A DNA stretch of 64,000 bases, taken from contig CAYUVA010000001.1 of assembly GCA_964448115.1 (NCBI GenBank), positions 1 through 64,000 on the forward strand. The letters run 5' to 3'. The first letter of the stretch is position 1. Each line of letters begins with the position of its first letter. The position numbers and the translations under genes were made by a program. The notes beneath the pieces were generated by a model, which saw nothing but the letters and a program-made list of their open reading frames with translations, was not told where the DNA came from and did not search any database. This document shows, in pieces, positions 9,149-18,080 of the stretch. The DNA comes from CAYUVA01 sp964448115 [NCBI: uncultured bacterium]. GTDB taxonomy: Bacteria; CAYUVA01.

Positions 9149-9913
9149 ATGGATCGGAAAATGGACTTGGATGAGCTAAGAAAGCTGCTGCTATCGGTAA
9201 AGGACAACACGATAGAAATCGAGGACGCCCTGATGCGTCTCAAGCACCTTCCCTTCGACTATCTCGGCTATGCACATGTAGATCGACATCGGCTGCTTCG
9301 CCATGGCTTCCCAGAGGTGATCTTCGGTGAGGGGAAATCCCCTGAACAGATACTCGGTATCGTAAAGAGTCTTGAGGTAGATGGAGCTGATATACTGATT
9401 ACCCGCACTGATACCGAGACATTCACTTTACTTGATGACGGCAAAAGGAAGGCAATTTTCCACGAGCATGCTCGCTGCGTAGTAGTGAAAAACAAGCCGG
9501 AGCAAGAACTGGTCGGCAATATACTGGTCATCACCGCTGGAACCCTGGATATACCAGTAGCCGAGGAGGCAGCGGTTACCTCGGAGACAATGGGAAACAA
9601 GGTGGTGCGTGTCTATGATGTCGGCGTTGCTGGTATCCATCGCATATTGGCGCAGCGAGAGAAACTAGAGGCTGCCAACGCTATTATAGTAGTTGCAGGG
9701 ATGGAGGGAGCATTACCTAGCGTGGTCGGCGGATTGATCGACAAGCCGGTCATTGCAGTGCCGACCAGCGTAGGATATGGCATGAGTTTAGGCGGATTGG
9801 CTGCTCTTTTAGGGATGCTCAACTCCTGTGCGCCGAATGTCTCGGTGGTCAACATAGACAATGGCTTCGGCGCAGGTTACATTTGCAGCTTGATAAATAA
9901 AAAGGTTTGCTGA
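9149..9913 (+). CDS. larB: LarB, nickel-pincer cofactor biosynthesis (NCAIR mutase-like)
   Basis: A 254-residue protein with the LarB signature: an N-terminal helical region with FDYLGYAHVDRHRLLRHGFPEVIFGEGK, then a PurE-like Rossmann domain with ILVITAGTLDIPVAEEA, VYDVGVAGIHR and the glycine-rich VGYGMSLGGLAALLGML. LarB carboxylates nicotinic acid adenine dinucleotide to make the pyridinium biscarboxylate precursor of the nickel-pincer nucleotide of lactate racemase. No larC, larE or larA is present in the window, so it is a solitary copy here. A second ATG at 9161 is an alternative start. The SPFH gene follows within 40 bp. Confidence 0.9.
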   Translation: MDRKMDLDELRKLLLSVKDNTIEIEDALMRLKHLPFDYLGYAHVDRHRLLRHGFPEVIFGEGKSPEQILGIVKSLEVDGADILITRTDTETFTLLDDGKRKAIFHEHARCVVVKNKPEQELVGNILVITAGTLDIPVAEEAAVTSETMGNKVVRVYDVGVAGIHRILAQREKLEAANAIIVVAGMEGALPSVVGGLIDKPVIAVPTSVGYGMSLGGLAALLGMLNSCAPNVSVVNIDNGFGAGYICSLINKKVC

Positions 9914-9952
9914 TATACTCGAATGCAAATTCCTTATGGGGAGGAATGCTTA

Positions 9953-11104
9953 ATGAGAAAGCTTATATTGATAGTGATGATGATGGCTATCGCCTCGATG
10001 TTCTCCAACTGCGTCAGGATAGAGCCTGGAGAGCTGGGCGTAAGGACCAATTATATCTGGGGTGGAGTACAAGAGAAACCTCTGGCCGAGGGCTACGGAT
10101 TCTACCTGCCTTGGTTGATGGATATTACAAAGTACAATGTGCAAAAGCGCACCATTCAGATATTAGAACCAAATCCGGTAGAGGAGCCGCGCAAGGAGGC
10201 GACTGGACTAAAAAGGGAGCATATACTATTCCAATCCAAGGATGGACAGAATGTCTGGGCAACGATCTCAGTTACATATTATCTCGACCCGGACAAACTC
10301 CCCCACCTGCACCGAATATTGGGCAGAGAATACTTCTCGCGCCGGCTCGTTCCCGAGACAATAAACACATCCCGCATCGTCCTGGGTACATTCAATGCAG
10401 CCGAGCTTTACCAAGGGCTGATGCGCGAAGAGGCACAACAGACCATGGCAAAGAGGCTCAACCAATCGCTGAGCCTGGATGGGATCGTTATAGTTAATGT
10501 ACTCCTCGACGATATCACTTTCACCGATGAATATCAGAATGTCATCGAACAAAAGGAGATCGTGGCTCAGGAGATCGAGCTTAACAAGAACCGAACCGCC
10601 GCTGCCAAGGAGTATGCCAAGAAGCTGGAAGCCGAGGCACAAGGTCGCGCCGCAGCAGTCATAGCGGAAGCCGAAGGTCGTCGAAAGGCTATGGAGGAAG
10701 AAGCTAAGGGTAACCTGGCTTTGGCTAAGGCTGATGCTGATGGTAAAAGGTTCCTGGCAGAGGCGATGGGTGGCGGTGAGAATGTGGTCAAGTTCGAGCT
10801 GGCAAAGAACCTCTCCGATAAGATCCAGATATGGGGTGTGCCAACCGGCGGGGGAGGAGGCGATGTCGGATTGCTCGGACTCTATGGATTGCTCGGTCCT
10901 GCCAACCAAGCGAGGATTCAGCCTGTTGAGGCGCAGGGAAAAGTGAAGTCAAAAGCTGGAAAGAAAGAACAGGTTACAAAAAACGATTATCTCAAAGCCC
11001 AAGAAAAACAAAAGCCGGACCATAAACCAGATGCAAAGGAAGAAAAAGCACCACCAATCCAAGAGCTGCAAAAGGAACCTGAGCCTTCAGAAGGTGCATA
11101 TTGA
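9953..11104 (+). CDS. SPFH/prohibitin-domain membrane protein
   Basis: The start at ATG 9953 has a good GGGGAGGA ribosome site about 10 bases upstream. The 383-residue product has an N-terminal hydrophobic segment ending in a Cys at residue 20; the lipobox (FSNC) is atypical, so a lipid anchor is only possible. An SPFH/band-7 domain follows (residues about 20-200, with VRIEPGELGVRTNY and the YQNVIEQKEIVAQEIELNKN helix), then an Ala/Glu-rich coiled coil with AEAEGRRKAMEEEAKG, a Gly-rich patch (PTGGGGGDVG), and a Lys/Glu/Pro-rich tail. Such proteins assemble into large membrane rings that organise proteases or microdomains. YjbQ follows after 3 bp. Confidence 0.85.
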   Translation: MRKLILIVMMMAIASMFSNCVRIEPGELGVRTNYIWGGVQEKPLAEGYGFYLPWLMDITKYNVQKRTIQILEPNPVEEPRKEATGLKREHILFQSKDGQNVWATISVTYYLDPDKLPHLHRILGREYFSRRLVPETINTSRIVLGTFNAAELYQGLMREEAQQTMAKRLNQSLSLDGIVIVNVLLDDITFTDEYQNVIEQKEIVAQEIELNKNRTAAAKEYAKKLEAEAQGRAAAVIAEAEGRRKAMEEEAKGNLALAKADADGKRFLAEAMGGGENVVKFELAKNLSDKIQIWGVPTGGGGGDVGLLGLYGLLGPANQARIQPVEAQGKVKSKAGKKEQVTKNDYLKAQEKQKPDHKPDAKEEKAPPIQELQKEPEPSEGAY

Positions 11105-11107
11105 TAT

Positions 11108-11524
11108 ATGACTAGCTTCTTCGAGACCTTCAATATCAACAGTCGAGGCTTCTGTGATATCAAGGATATAACCCCTCGGATACAGGAGATCGTGCGTAGA
11201 TCGGGCATTGAAAATGGCACCGTCTGCGTATCCATAGCCGGCAGCACAGCCTCGATAACCACCATCGAGTATGAGTCTGGGGTGCTCAAGGATCTGCGTG
11301 ATGCCATCCAGCGCATGGCTCCGGAAAACATCCCTTATGCACACGATGCGAGGTGGCATGATGGCAATGGCTTCTCTCATGTGCGCGCTGCCTTGCTCGG
11401 TCCCTCGCAGACCTTCCCGGTGGTGCAGGGTAAGGTGCTTCTCGGCACCTGGCAGCAGATCGTCCTATGCGATTTCGACAACAATCCCCGCAATCGCAGA
11501 ATCAATGTGATGGTTGTCGGGTAA
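11108..11524 (+). CDS. YjbQ / UPF0047 family protein
   Basis: A 138-residue protein matching the YjbQ family along its whole length, with [44 protein letters not shown] and the C-terminal [26 protein letters not shown]. The conserved His and Asp residues of [12 protein letters not shown] are present. Family members have weak thiamine-phosphate synthase activity, but the physiological role is not settled. It is the last gene of the larB-SPFH-yjbQ run, and a strong hairpin follows its stop. Confidence 0.9.
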   Translation: MTSFFETFNINSRGFCDIKDITPRIQEIVRRSGIENGTVCVSIAGSTASITTIEYESGVLKDLRDAIQRMAPENIPYAHDARWHDGNGFSHVRAALLGPSQTFPVVQGKVLLGTWQQIVLCDFDNNPRNRRINVMVVG

Positions 11525-11537
11525 GGCATTCCAACTA

Positions 11538-11565
11538 ATAGGGGTGAGGCGGCGGCTCGCCCTAT
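11538..11565 (+). terminator. Hairpin after the larB-SPFH-yjbQ run
   Basis: ATAGGGGTGAG and CTCGCCCTAT pair around a GCGGCGG loop, giving a stem of about ten pairs with one bulge, 13 bases after the yjbQ stop. No T-tract follows, so it may slow or protect rather than terminate transcription by itself. Confidence 0.4.
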
Positions 11566-11757
11566 ATAGAAGTTCAGGTAGCTTGTTTTTGCTGTAGTGA
11601 TAATGTGCACATTTTAATAATAGTAAAATCATATTTTTCAATAAGTTACAGCCATCAACTGCCAAGCTCGGAAAAATCAACCTGAAGATCTGTTATGCTA
11701 CTTTACTATATCGGCGAGAAATAATATGTTGTATGTAAAAAATAAAGCGTAAGGTGA

Positions 11758-14700
11758 ATGATGGCTAAACTAGAAGATCTAACCATTGGAACCCAAGTCG
11801 ATGGCATAATACCTAATTTAAGCGTAAATATCATCGCCATAAAATGGCACGGATCAGACTGCATCGAACTGACCTATAAAGAACCAAACGGTAGTTTGGG
11901 TGATCGACTCATCTTCCGCGACCAGGAGTGTGAACTTGAAATAAGGTCGGTTTCAACGCCCTGGAGTTTCAATGCAGATAGTAAATTGTTCCGCTTGATA
12001 AGTGAAGCTTATCGCATTCGTCTGGCACACCTGTTCGATCCCCATCTAGCGATCCATACATCATTGATAACTCCCTTGCCGCACCAGATAACCGCGGTCT
12101 ATGATTCCATGCTGCCTCGCCAACCTTTAAGATTCCTTCTAGCTGATGACCCTGGAGCAGGCAAGACTATCATGGCTGGATTGCTAATACGGGAATTGAT
12201 CATCCGTGGCGATGTCGAGAGATGTCTTGTGGTCTGTCCAGGCAACCTCGTGGAGCAATGGCAGGACGAGATGGAAATGAAATTCCATCTGCCTTTTGAG
12301 ATCTTGACCAACGAAAAGCTCGAGGCTGCATCCGGCAACTGGTTTATGAATAACGATCTTGCCATTGCAAGGCTTGATAAACTGAGCCGAGATCAAAAGG
12401 TTCAGGAACTCCTCGAACAGACCGACTGGGACCTTATAATCTGCGATGAAGCGCATAAAATGTCCGCAACTTACTTTGGGGGAGAGGTAAAATACACCAA
12501 GAGATACCACCTTGGGCAGCTCTTATCTGGACTGACCAGGCATTTCCTCTTGATGACCGCCACTCCCCACAATGGTCGGGATGAAGATTTCCAGCTTTTT
12601 ATGGCTCTGCTCGATGGCGATAGATTTGAAGGACGCTTCAGGGACGGCGTCCACACGGTCGATGTTTCCGACCTGATGCGCAGAATGACCAAGGAAGAAC
12701 TGTTGAAATTTGACGGGCGTCCTTTATTCCCGGAAAGGATTGCCAATACGGTAAAATACGACCTGTCGGAGCTTGAAGCCATACTTTATAAAGAAGTAAC
12801 CGACTATGTCAGGGAAGAGTTTAACCGTGCGGATAATATCGAAACTAAGCATCGCGGAACCGTAGGCTTCGCCCTGACCATACTACAAAGACGATTAGCC
12901 TCTTCACCAGAAGCTATCTATCAATCACTGTCTCGACGAAGAAAACGCCTTGAAGCAAGACTCAGGGAAGAAAAATTGAACAAAAGAGGAGCTGAATATC
13001 AAATCGAATACAGATCCAGCCTTGTTCCTCTATCTGAAGAAGATCTCGAACAAATGGAAGATCTGCCCGAAACAGAGATGGAGCAAACAGAGGAGAAGAT
13101 CTTCGACCAGGCTACCGCTGCACGCACTATCGCAGAGCTGGAAGCCGAGATAGATACTCTGCGCCGTCTCGAACAGCTTGCTACACAAGTGGTGCAAAGC
13201 GGCACAGATACTAAATGGGAGCAATTAAGAGAACTGCTCCAAGATAAGACAATGTTCAATAAAAATGGGCATAGAAAAAAACTGGTTATCTTCTCGGAGC
13301 ATAAAGACACCGTCTTTTACCTGGCGGATAGAATTCGGGATTTCTTTGGAAGAGAAGATAACCTGGTCATCATACACGGCAGCATGGGACGAGAGGAAAG
13401 GAAAAAAGCCCAAGAGCTGTTTACTCAGGATGCTTCAGTCCAAATACTGGTGGCTACCGACGCAGCAGGCGAGGGAATAAACCTACAGCGCGCTAACCTG
13501 ATGATAAATTATGACCTGCCATGGAACCCGAACCGAATTGAACAAAGATTCGGTAGAATACACCGCATTGGACAAAGCGAGGTCTGCCACCTCTGGAACC
13601 TGGTCGCATCGGAGACCAGAGAGGGCGATGTCTATCTAAGACTGCTGGAAAAACTGGAGATTGAAAGAGATGCTTTAGGCGGAAAAGTCTTCGATGTGCT
13701 AGGGCGTGTCTTTGAGGGAACCGAGCTACGCAAATTGCTTATTGAGGCGATCAGATACGGGGATTCCCCTGAAACCAGAGCAAAATTGTTGCAGGTGATC
13801 GATGATGAATGGGACCATGTGAAACAGCTCATGGAAGAAAGCTCCCTATCACACGACAAACTAAGTTATGCAAATATTAAAGCCATAAAACAGGAGATGG
13901 AGCGCATCGAAGCACGAAAACTGCAACCACATTTCATTTCATCATTCTTCAAACAGGCTTTTAGCCTTCTCGGCGGAAGCATGATTGAAAAAGAAACCAA
14001 TCGCTACCAGATCAACCATGTCCCATCTATAATACGAAACAGAGACCGGCAGCTCGGCAATAGGGAGCCGATATTGACCAGGTATGAGAGGGTAACCTTT
14101 GAGAAAGACCTGATAAATGTTCCAGGTAAACCGCTGGCTAGCTACATCTGCCCCGGAAGACCACTACTGGATGTGGTTATAGATATAATACTTGAGAGAT
14201 ATCGAGGATTGCTTAAGCAAGGTGCCGTGCTGATCGACCCTGAAAACAACTCGGAAAAACCCCGACTCCTTTTCTTTATAGAACATTCCATAAAAGATGC
14301 CAGGAAAAATAGGGACGGAAGCAACCGAGTCATATCCAAGGAAATACAGTTCGTGGAAATAGACCGAGATGGAAATACTCAATTCGCTGGTTATGCGCCT
14401 CATCTCGATTATCAGCCGATAGCACAGGACGAGCTAAATTACATACAACCGCTGCTTGAACAGGATTGGTTGAGAAAAGACCTCGAAAAGATGGTTATGG
14501 AGTATGCAATAAAAAACCTTGTTCCAAGACATCTAGAGATGATAAGAAAACAGCGCGAATACCTAATCGAAAAAACATTAAATGCGGTTCATGAACGCCT
14601 AGTTTCTGAGATTACCTACTGGGACCATCGAGCACAAGACCTAAAAGCTCAGGAGGAAGCCGGCAGGCAACCAAGAATGAACTGGCAGAAAGCACAGCAG

Positions 14701-15252
14701 AGAGCTGACACACTCCGTGAAAGGCTCGAAAAAAGAATCGAAGAGCTAAAGCTCGAGAAAAACATCTTTCCCGCCCCGCCAATCTGCACCGCAGGCGCAC
14801 TGATCGTGCCCAAAGCAATGTTGATGAAATTAAAAGGAGAACCTAAAGGAGAGATACATTATGCGATCAAAGACACCAAGACATCGGAGCTTATCGCAAT
14901 GAAGGCGGTCATGGAAATCGAGAAACAACTCGGATACTCACCAAAAGATGTTAGCCATCTACGAAATATCGGGTACGATATCGAATCAAAGACCAGAGAT
15001 GGAAAGCTAAGGTTCATAGAGGTTAAAGCTAGAGTTGAAGGTGCAAATACAATCTCCGTATCCAGAAACGAGATAATGGCTGCACTCAATAAACCGGACG
15101 CTTTCATCCTCGCAATCGTGCTTATAAAACAAAATGGGGCGCAAGATGTGATCTATGTACGACAACCGTTTGAGCGTGAACCGGATTTCGCCGTTACAAG
15201 CATCAACTACAATCTCAATGAACTATTGGCAAAAGGAACGAAACCATGTTAA
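11758..15252 (+). CDS. SNF2-family helicase with C-terminal DUF3883, defence-type
   Basis: A 1164-residue SF2 helicase of the SNF2/RapA type. Motif I is DDPGAGKT near residue 130 (Pro where most have Glu/Met-Gly), motif II ICDEAH near 230, motif III MTATPHNG, and motifs V-VI ATDAAGEGINLQRA and QRFGRIHRIGQ near 595. A long helical region follows, and a DUF3883-type nuclease-like module lies near 1045-1115 (ELIAMKAVMEIEKQLGY, then RFIEVKARVEG). AAGGTGA precedes the ATG. It heads a three-gene operon with a DUF1156 methylase and a DUF499 ATPase. This trio recurs in defence islands as COG0553-COG1743-COG1483-type neighbours. It would remodel or translocate on DNA; the activity on phage DNA is inferred. 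Confidence 0.85.
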   Translation: MMAKLEDLTIGTQVDGIIPNLSVNIIAIKWHGSDCIELTYKEPNGSLGDRLIFRDQECELEIRSVSTPWSFNADSKLFRLISEAYRIRLAHLFDPHLAIHTSLITPLPHQITAVYDSMLPRQPLRFLLADDPGAGKTIMAGLLIRELIIRGDVERCLVVCPGNLVEQWQDEMEMKFHLPFEILTNEKLEAASGNWFMNNDLAIARLDKLSRDQKVQELLEQTDWDLIICDEAHKMSATYFGGEVKYTKRYHLGQLLSGLTRHFLLMTATPHNGRDEDFQLFMALLDGDRFEGRFRDGVHTVDVSDLMRRMTKEELLKFDGRPLFPERIANTVKYDLSELEAILYKEVTDYVREEFNRADNIETKHRGTVGFALTILQRRLASSPEAIYQSLSRRRKRLEARLREEKLNKRGAEYQIEYRSSLVPLSEEDLEQMEDLPETEMEQTEEKIFDQATAARTIAELEAEIDTLRRLEQLATQVVQSGTDTKWEQLRELLQDKTMFNKNGHRKKLVIFSEHKDTVFYLADRIRDFFGREDNLVIIHGSMGREERKKAQELFTQDASVQILVATDAAGEGINLQRANLMINYDLPWNPNRIEQRFGRIHRIGQSEVCHLWNLVASETREGDVYLRLLEKLEIERDALGGKVFDVLGRVFEGTELRKLLIEAIRYGDSPETRAKLLQVIDDEWDHVKQLMEESSLSHDKLSYANIKAIKQEMERIEARKLQPHFISSFFKQAFSLLGGSMIEKETNRYQINHVPSIIRNRDRQLGNREPILTRYERVTFEKDLINVPGKPLASYICPGRPLLDVVIDIILERYRGLLKQGAVLIDPENNSEKPRLLFFIEHSIKDARKNRDGSNRVISKEIQFVEIDRDGNTQFAGYAPHLDYQPIAQDELNYIQPLLEQDWLRKDLEKMVMEYAIKNLVPRHLEMIRKQREYLIEKTLNAVHERLVSEITYWDHRAQDLKAQEEAGRQPRMNWQKAQQRADTLRERLEKRIEELKLEKNIFPAPPICTAGALIVPKAMLMKLKGEPKGEIHYAIKDTKTSELIAMKAVMEIEKQLGYSPKDVSHLRNIGYDIESKTRDGKLRFIEVKARVEGANTISVSRNEIMAALNKPDAFILAIVLIKQNGAQDVIYVRQPFEREPDFAVTSINYNLNELLAKGTKPC

Positions 15253-15299
15253 GATTAAAGCCGTTTCCTGGCTATTGAATGGAGAGCCGGAGTAATAAA

Positions 15300-18068
15300 A
15301 TGAAACAGTACAAGAAGAAACTCATAGAGGTCGCATTACCTCTCGAAGACATAAACCGAGAATCCGCACGAGAAAAATCTATCCGACACGGACATCCCTC
15401 AACCCTGCATCTCTGGTGGGCGAGACGACCATTGGCTGCCTGCCGGGCTGTCTTGTTCGCCCAGTTGGTCGATGACCCCTCGGCGCACCCGGACAAGTAT
15501 CCCACCGAGGAAGCGCAAAACGAGGAGCGCGAGAAGTTGTTCGATATTATCAGGCGATTAGTGGTATGGGAGAACATAAACGACGAGAATGTCCTTAATG
15601 AAGCCAGGCAGAAGATACTGGAATCGACCGACGGCGATCCCCCGCCGGTTTACGACCCCTTCTGTGGCGGAGGATCCATACCACTCGAAGCGCAAAGGCT
15701 CGGACTAAAGGCTTATGCCAGCGACCTTAATCCAGTAGCCGTGTTGATTACCAAGGCTCTAATCGAGATCCCTCCCAAGTTCGCCGACCGACCACCGGTA
15801 AATCCCGAGGCTACACGAAAATCTATGAACACTTACTCAGGAGCACAGGGGCTGGCTGAGGATGTTCGCTACTACGGCAAATGGATGCGAGACCAGGCGG
15901 AAAAGCGCATCGGACACCTCTATCCAAAGGTAAAATTATCAAACGGCAGGGAAGCTACCGTAATAGCATGGTTATGGGCTAGAACCGTAAAGTGTCCCAA
16001 CCCGGCTTGTGGCGCAATGATGCCTTTAGCAAGTAAATTCTGGCTTTCCAAGAAGAAAAACAGGAAAGCCTGGGTGGAGCCTATAATCGAGCCTGGAAAC
16101 CCGCCAAAGGTAAGATTCGAGGTCAGAACCGGCAACGGAGAACCGATGGAGCCACCGAAAGTAGGAAGAGGTGCAAAATTCAAGTGTCTATGTTGTGGAC
16201 ATGCAACCACAGACAAATATATTAAAAAGGAAGGAATAGAAAAAAGATTAAATTCACAGCTAATAGCGATAGTTGCAGAAGGTGATAAAGGAAGAGTTTA
16301 TTTACCCCCAAATAAATATCATAATGATATTGCAAAAAATGTAGAACCTTCATGGTTTCCTGAGGAAGAATTACCATATGAACCACGTGCAATCTGGTGC
16401 ACATTATATGGTTTAAGACAATATAAAGATCTTTTCACTCCTCGGCAGCTTGTAGCGTTGACTACCTTTAGCGACCTGGTCAAGGAAGCACGGGAGAAGG
16501 TCTTGGAGGATGCAATAAAAGCGGGGATGCCTGGAGACTGCAAGGGTATCGCCTCCGGTGGCACCGGCGCCCAGGCTTACGCCGACGCCATAGCAACCTA
16601 TTTAGCATTCGCAGTGGATAAGGGAGCGGACTTCTGGTCAGTAATTTGTAGTTGGAGTACTAACCGCTATACTATTAAAAATACATTTGCCCTTCAAGCT
16701 ATTCCTATGGTTTGGGATTATGCAGAAAGCAATCCATTTAGCAATTCAACAGGGAGTATTAATAGCTTTTTTCTTTATATTCCTTTAGTTGTTCAAAATA
16801 TAAATATCAATTCCCAAAGACTATCTTATTCAGATATTAATGATATCTCAACCAAAGCTATTGAAAAGAATGTTATTTTTTCAACAGATCCGCCTTATTA
16901 TGACAATATCGGCTATGCCGACTTATCGGATTATTTTTATATATGGTTACGAAAATCATTACTTGAGATATATCCTGAACTATTTAATACCATGATGACC
17001 CCAAAGGCATCGGAATTGGTCGCCACACCTTACAGGTTTGAGGGAAACAAAGATAAAGCCAAAATATTCTTTGAAAATGGACTAAGAAAGTTTTTCAAAA
17101 TTATTTATGATAATCATTGTCTAGATTATCCCGCGACGATTTATTATGCTTTTAAGCAGGCAGAAATAGAAAAAGACGGTCATATCGCTTCCACTGGCTG
17201 GGAAACCATGTTGGAAGGATTGATCAGCACTGGTTTTTCTATTACTGGGACTTGGCCTATGAGAACAGAAAGACCTACTGGTATGAAATTTAATGTTAAC
17301 GCCCTTGCATCCTCCATTGTCATTGTTTGTCGTCATCGGTCCAAGGATGCCCCTATGGCGACTCGTCGTGAGTTTTTATCCGCCTTGAAGGCTGAATTGC
17401 CCCCTGCGCTTAGAATGCTGCAATTGGGCAACATAGCCCCGGTCGATCTTGCTCAGGCAGCGATCGGACCGGGCATGTCGATATATAGCCGTTATAGCAA
17501 GATTCTGGAGAGCGACGGCACTGCAATGACGGTTCGCACCGCCTTGCAGCTCATCAACCAGGCTCTTGATGAATTCCTCGCCGAGCAGGAGGGGGAATAC
17601 GATTCCGACACGCGGTGGGCGCTCGCCTGGTTCGGGCAATTCGGGGTCAATGAAGCTGAATATGGGGTCGCAGAGACGCTGGCAAAAGCAAAAAACACAT
17701 CGGTGCAGGGACTTGTGGATGCTGGCATCCTTGAAGCCAAAGCGGGTAAGGTTCGCCTGCTAATGCGGGAGGAAATGGCTGCGGGTTGGGATCCGGAGAA
17801 AGATAAGCGCTTCACCATCTGGGAGGCAGTGCAGTACTTGATTATAGCCCTGGATAAACATGGCGAGGAAGGAGCGGCGAGGTTACTGAAGAAGCTGGGC
17901 GGTGAGGGGGATTCTGCAAGGGATCTTTCTTATCGCTTGTATATCATCTGCGAGCGTAAGAAATGGGCACAGGAAGCGTTGGCATATAACAGCTTAGTGG
18001 TTGCCTGGCCATCTATATCGAGCATAGCCAGCAGGAAGACCTACGGCGAACCGATAAGATTGGAATAA
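15300..18068 (+). CDS. DUF1156 adenine-type DNA methylase with zinc ribbon
   Basis: A 922-residue protein. The N-terminal DUF1156 block has HPSTLHLWWARRPLAACRA. The SAM-binding motif YDPFCGGGSIPLEAQRLG lies near 118, a split zinc ribbon CPNPACG (231) and CLCCGH (297) follows, and the catalytic motif DPPYYDN is near 530. A helical C-terminal domain with WALAWFGQFGVNEAEYGVAETLA is usual for this family. It should methylate adenine N6 (or possibly cytosine N4) in a host-marking role for the operon. ATG 15300 is chosen; an upstream start at 15279 is possible. Two blocks inside the gene (about 16200-16440 and 16640-17330) are far richer in A+T than the rest, suggesting recombination of the specificity and catalytic part. 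Confidence 0.88.
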   Translation: MKQYKKKLIEVALPLEDINRESAREKSIRHGHPSTLHLWWARRPLAACRAVLFAQLVDDPSAHPDKYPTEEAQNEEREKLFDIIRRLVVWENINDENVLNEARQKILESTDGDPPPVYDPFCGGGSIPLEAQRLGLKAYASDLNPVAVLITKALIEIPPKFADRPPVNPEATRKSMNTYSGAQGLAEDVRYYGKWMRDQAEKRIGHLYPKVKLSNGREATVIAWLWARTVKCPNPACGAMMPLASKFWLSKKKNRKAWVEPIIEPGNPPKVRFEVRTGNGEPMEPPKVGRGAKFKCLCCGHATTDKYIKKEGIEKRLNSQLIAIVAEGDKGRVYLPPNKYHNDIAKNVEPSWFPEEELPYEPRAIWCTLYGLRQYKDLFTPRQLVALTTFSDLVKEAREKVLEDAIKAGMPGDCKGIASGGTGAQAYADAIATYLAFAVDKGADFWSVICSWSTNRYTIKNTFALQAIPMVWDYAESNPFSNSTGSINSFFLYIPLVVQNININSQRLSYSDINDISTKAIEKNVIFSTDPPYYDNIGYADLSDYFYIWLRKSLLEIYPELFNTMMTPKASELVATPYRFEGNKDKAKIFFENGLRKFFKIIYDNHCLDYPATIYYAFKQAEIEKDGHIASTGWETMLEGLISTGFSITGTWPMRTERPTGMKFNVNALASSIVIVCRHRSKDAPMATRREFLSALKAELPPALRMLQLGNIAPVDLAQAAIGPGMSIYSRYSKILESDGTAMTVRTALQLINQALDEFLAEQEGEYDSDTRWALAWFGQFGVNEAEYGVAETLAKAKNTSVQGLVDAGILEAKAGKVRLLMREEMAAGWDPEKDKRFTIWEAVQYLIIALDKHGEEGAARLLKKLGGEGDSARDLSYRLYIICERKKWAQEALAYNSLVVAWPSISSIASRKTYGEPIRLE

Positions 18069-18080
18069 ACGGAGGGTGAT

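Noticed and set aside
9907-10497. 196-residue plus-strand frame overlapping the SPFH gene
   Set aside because: Overlapping frame of the SPFH gene, Arg-rich and without family signs; the SPFH frame has the ribosome site.
10268-10909. 213-residue minus-strand frame inside the SPFH gene
   Set aside because: Antisense to a well-supported gene; low-complexity Leu/Ser composition mirrors the sense coiled coil.
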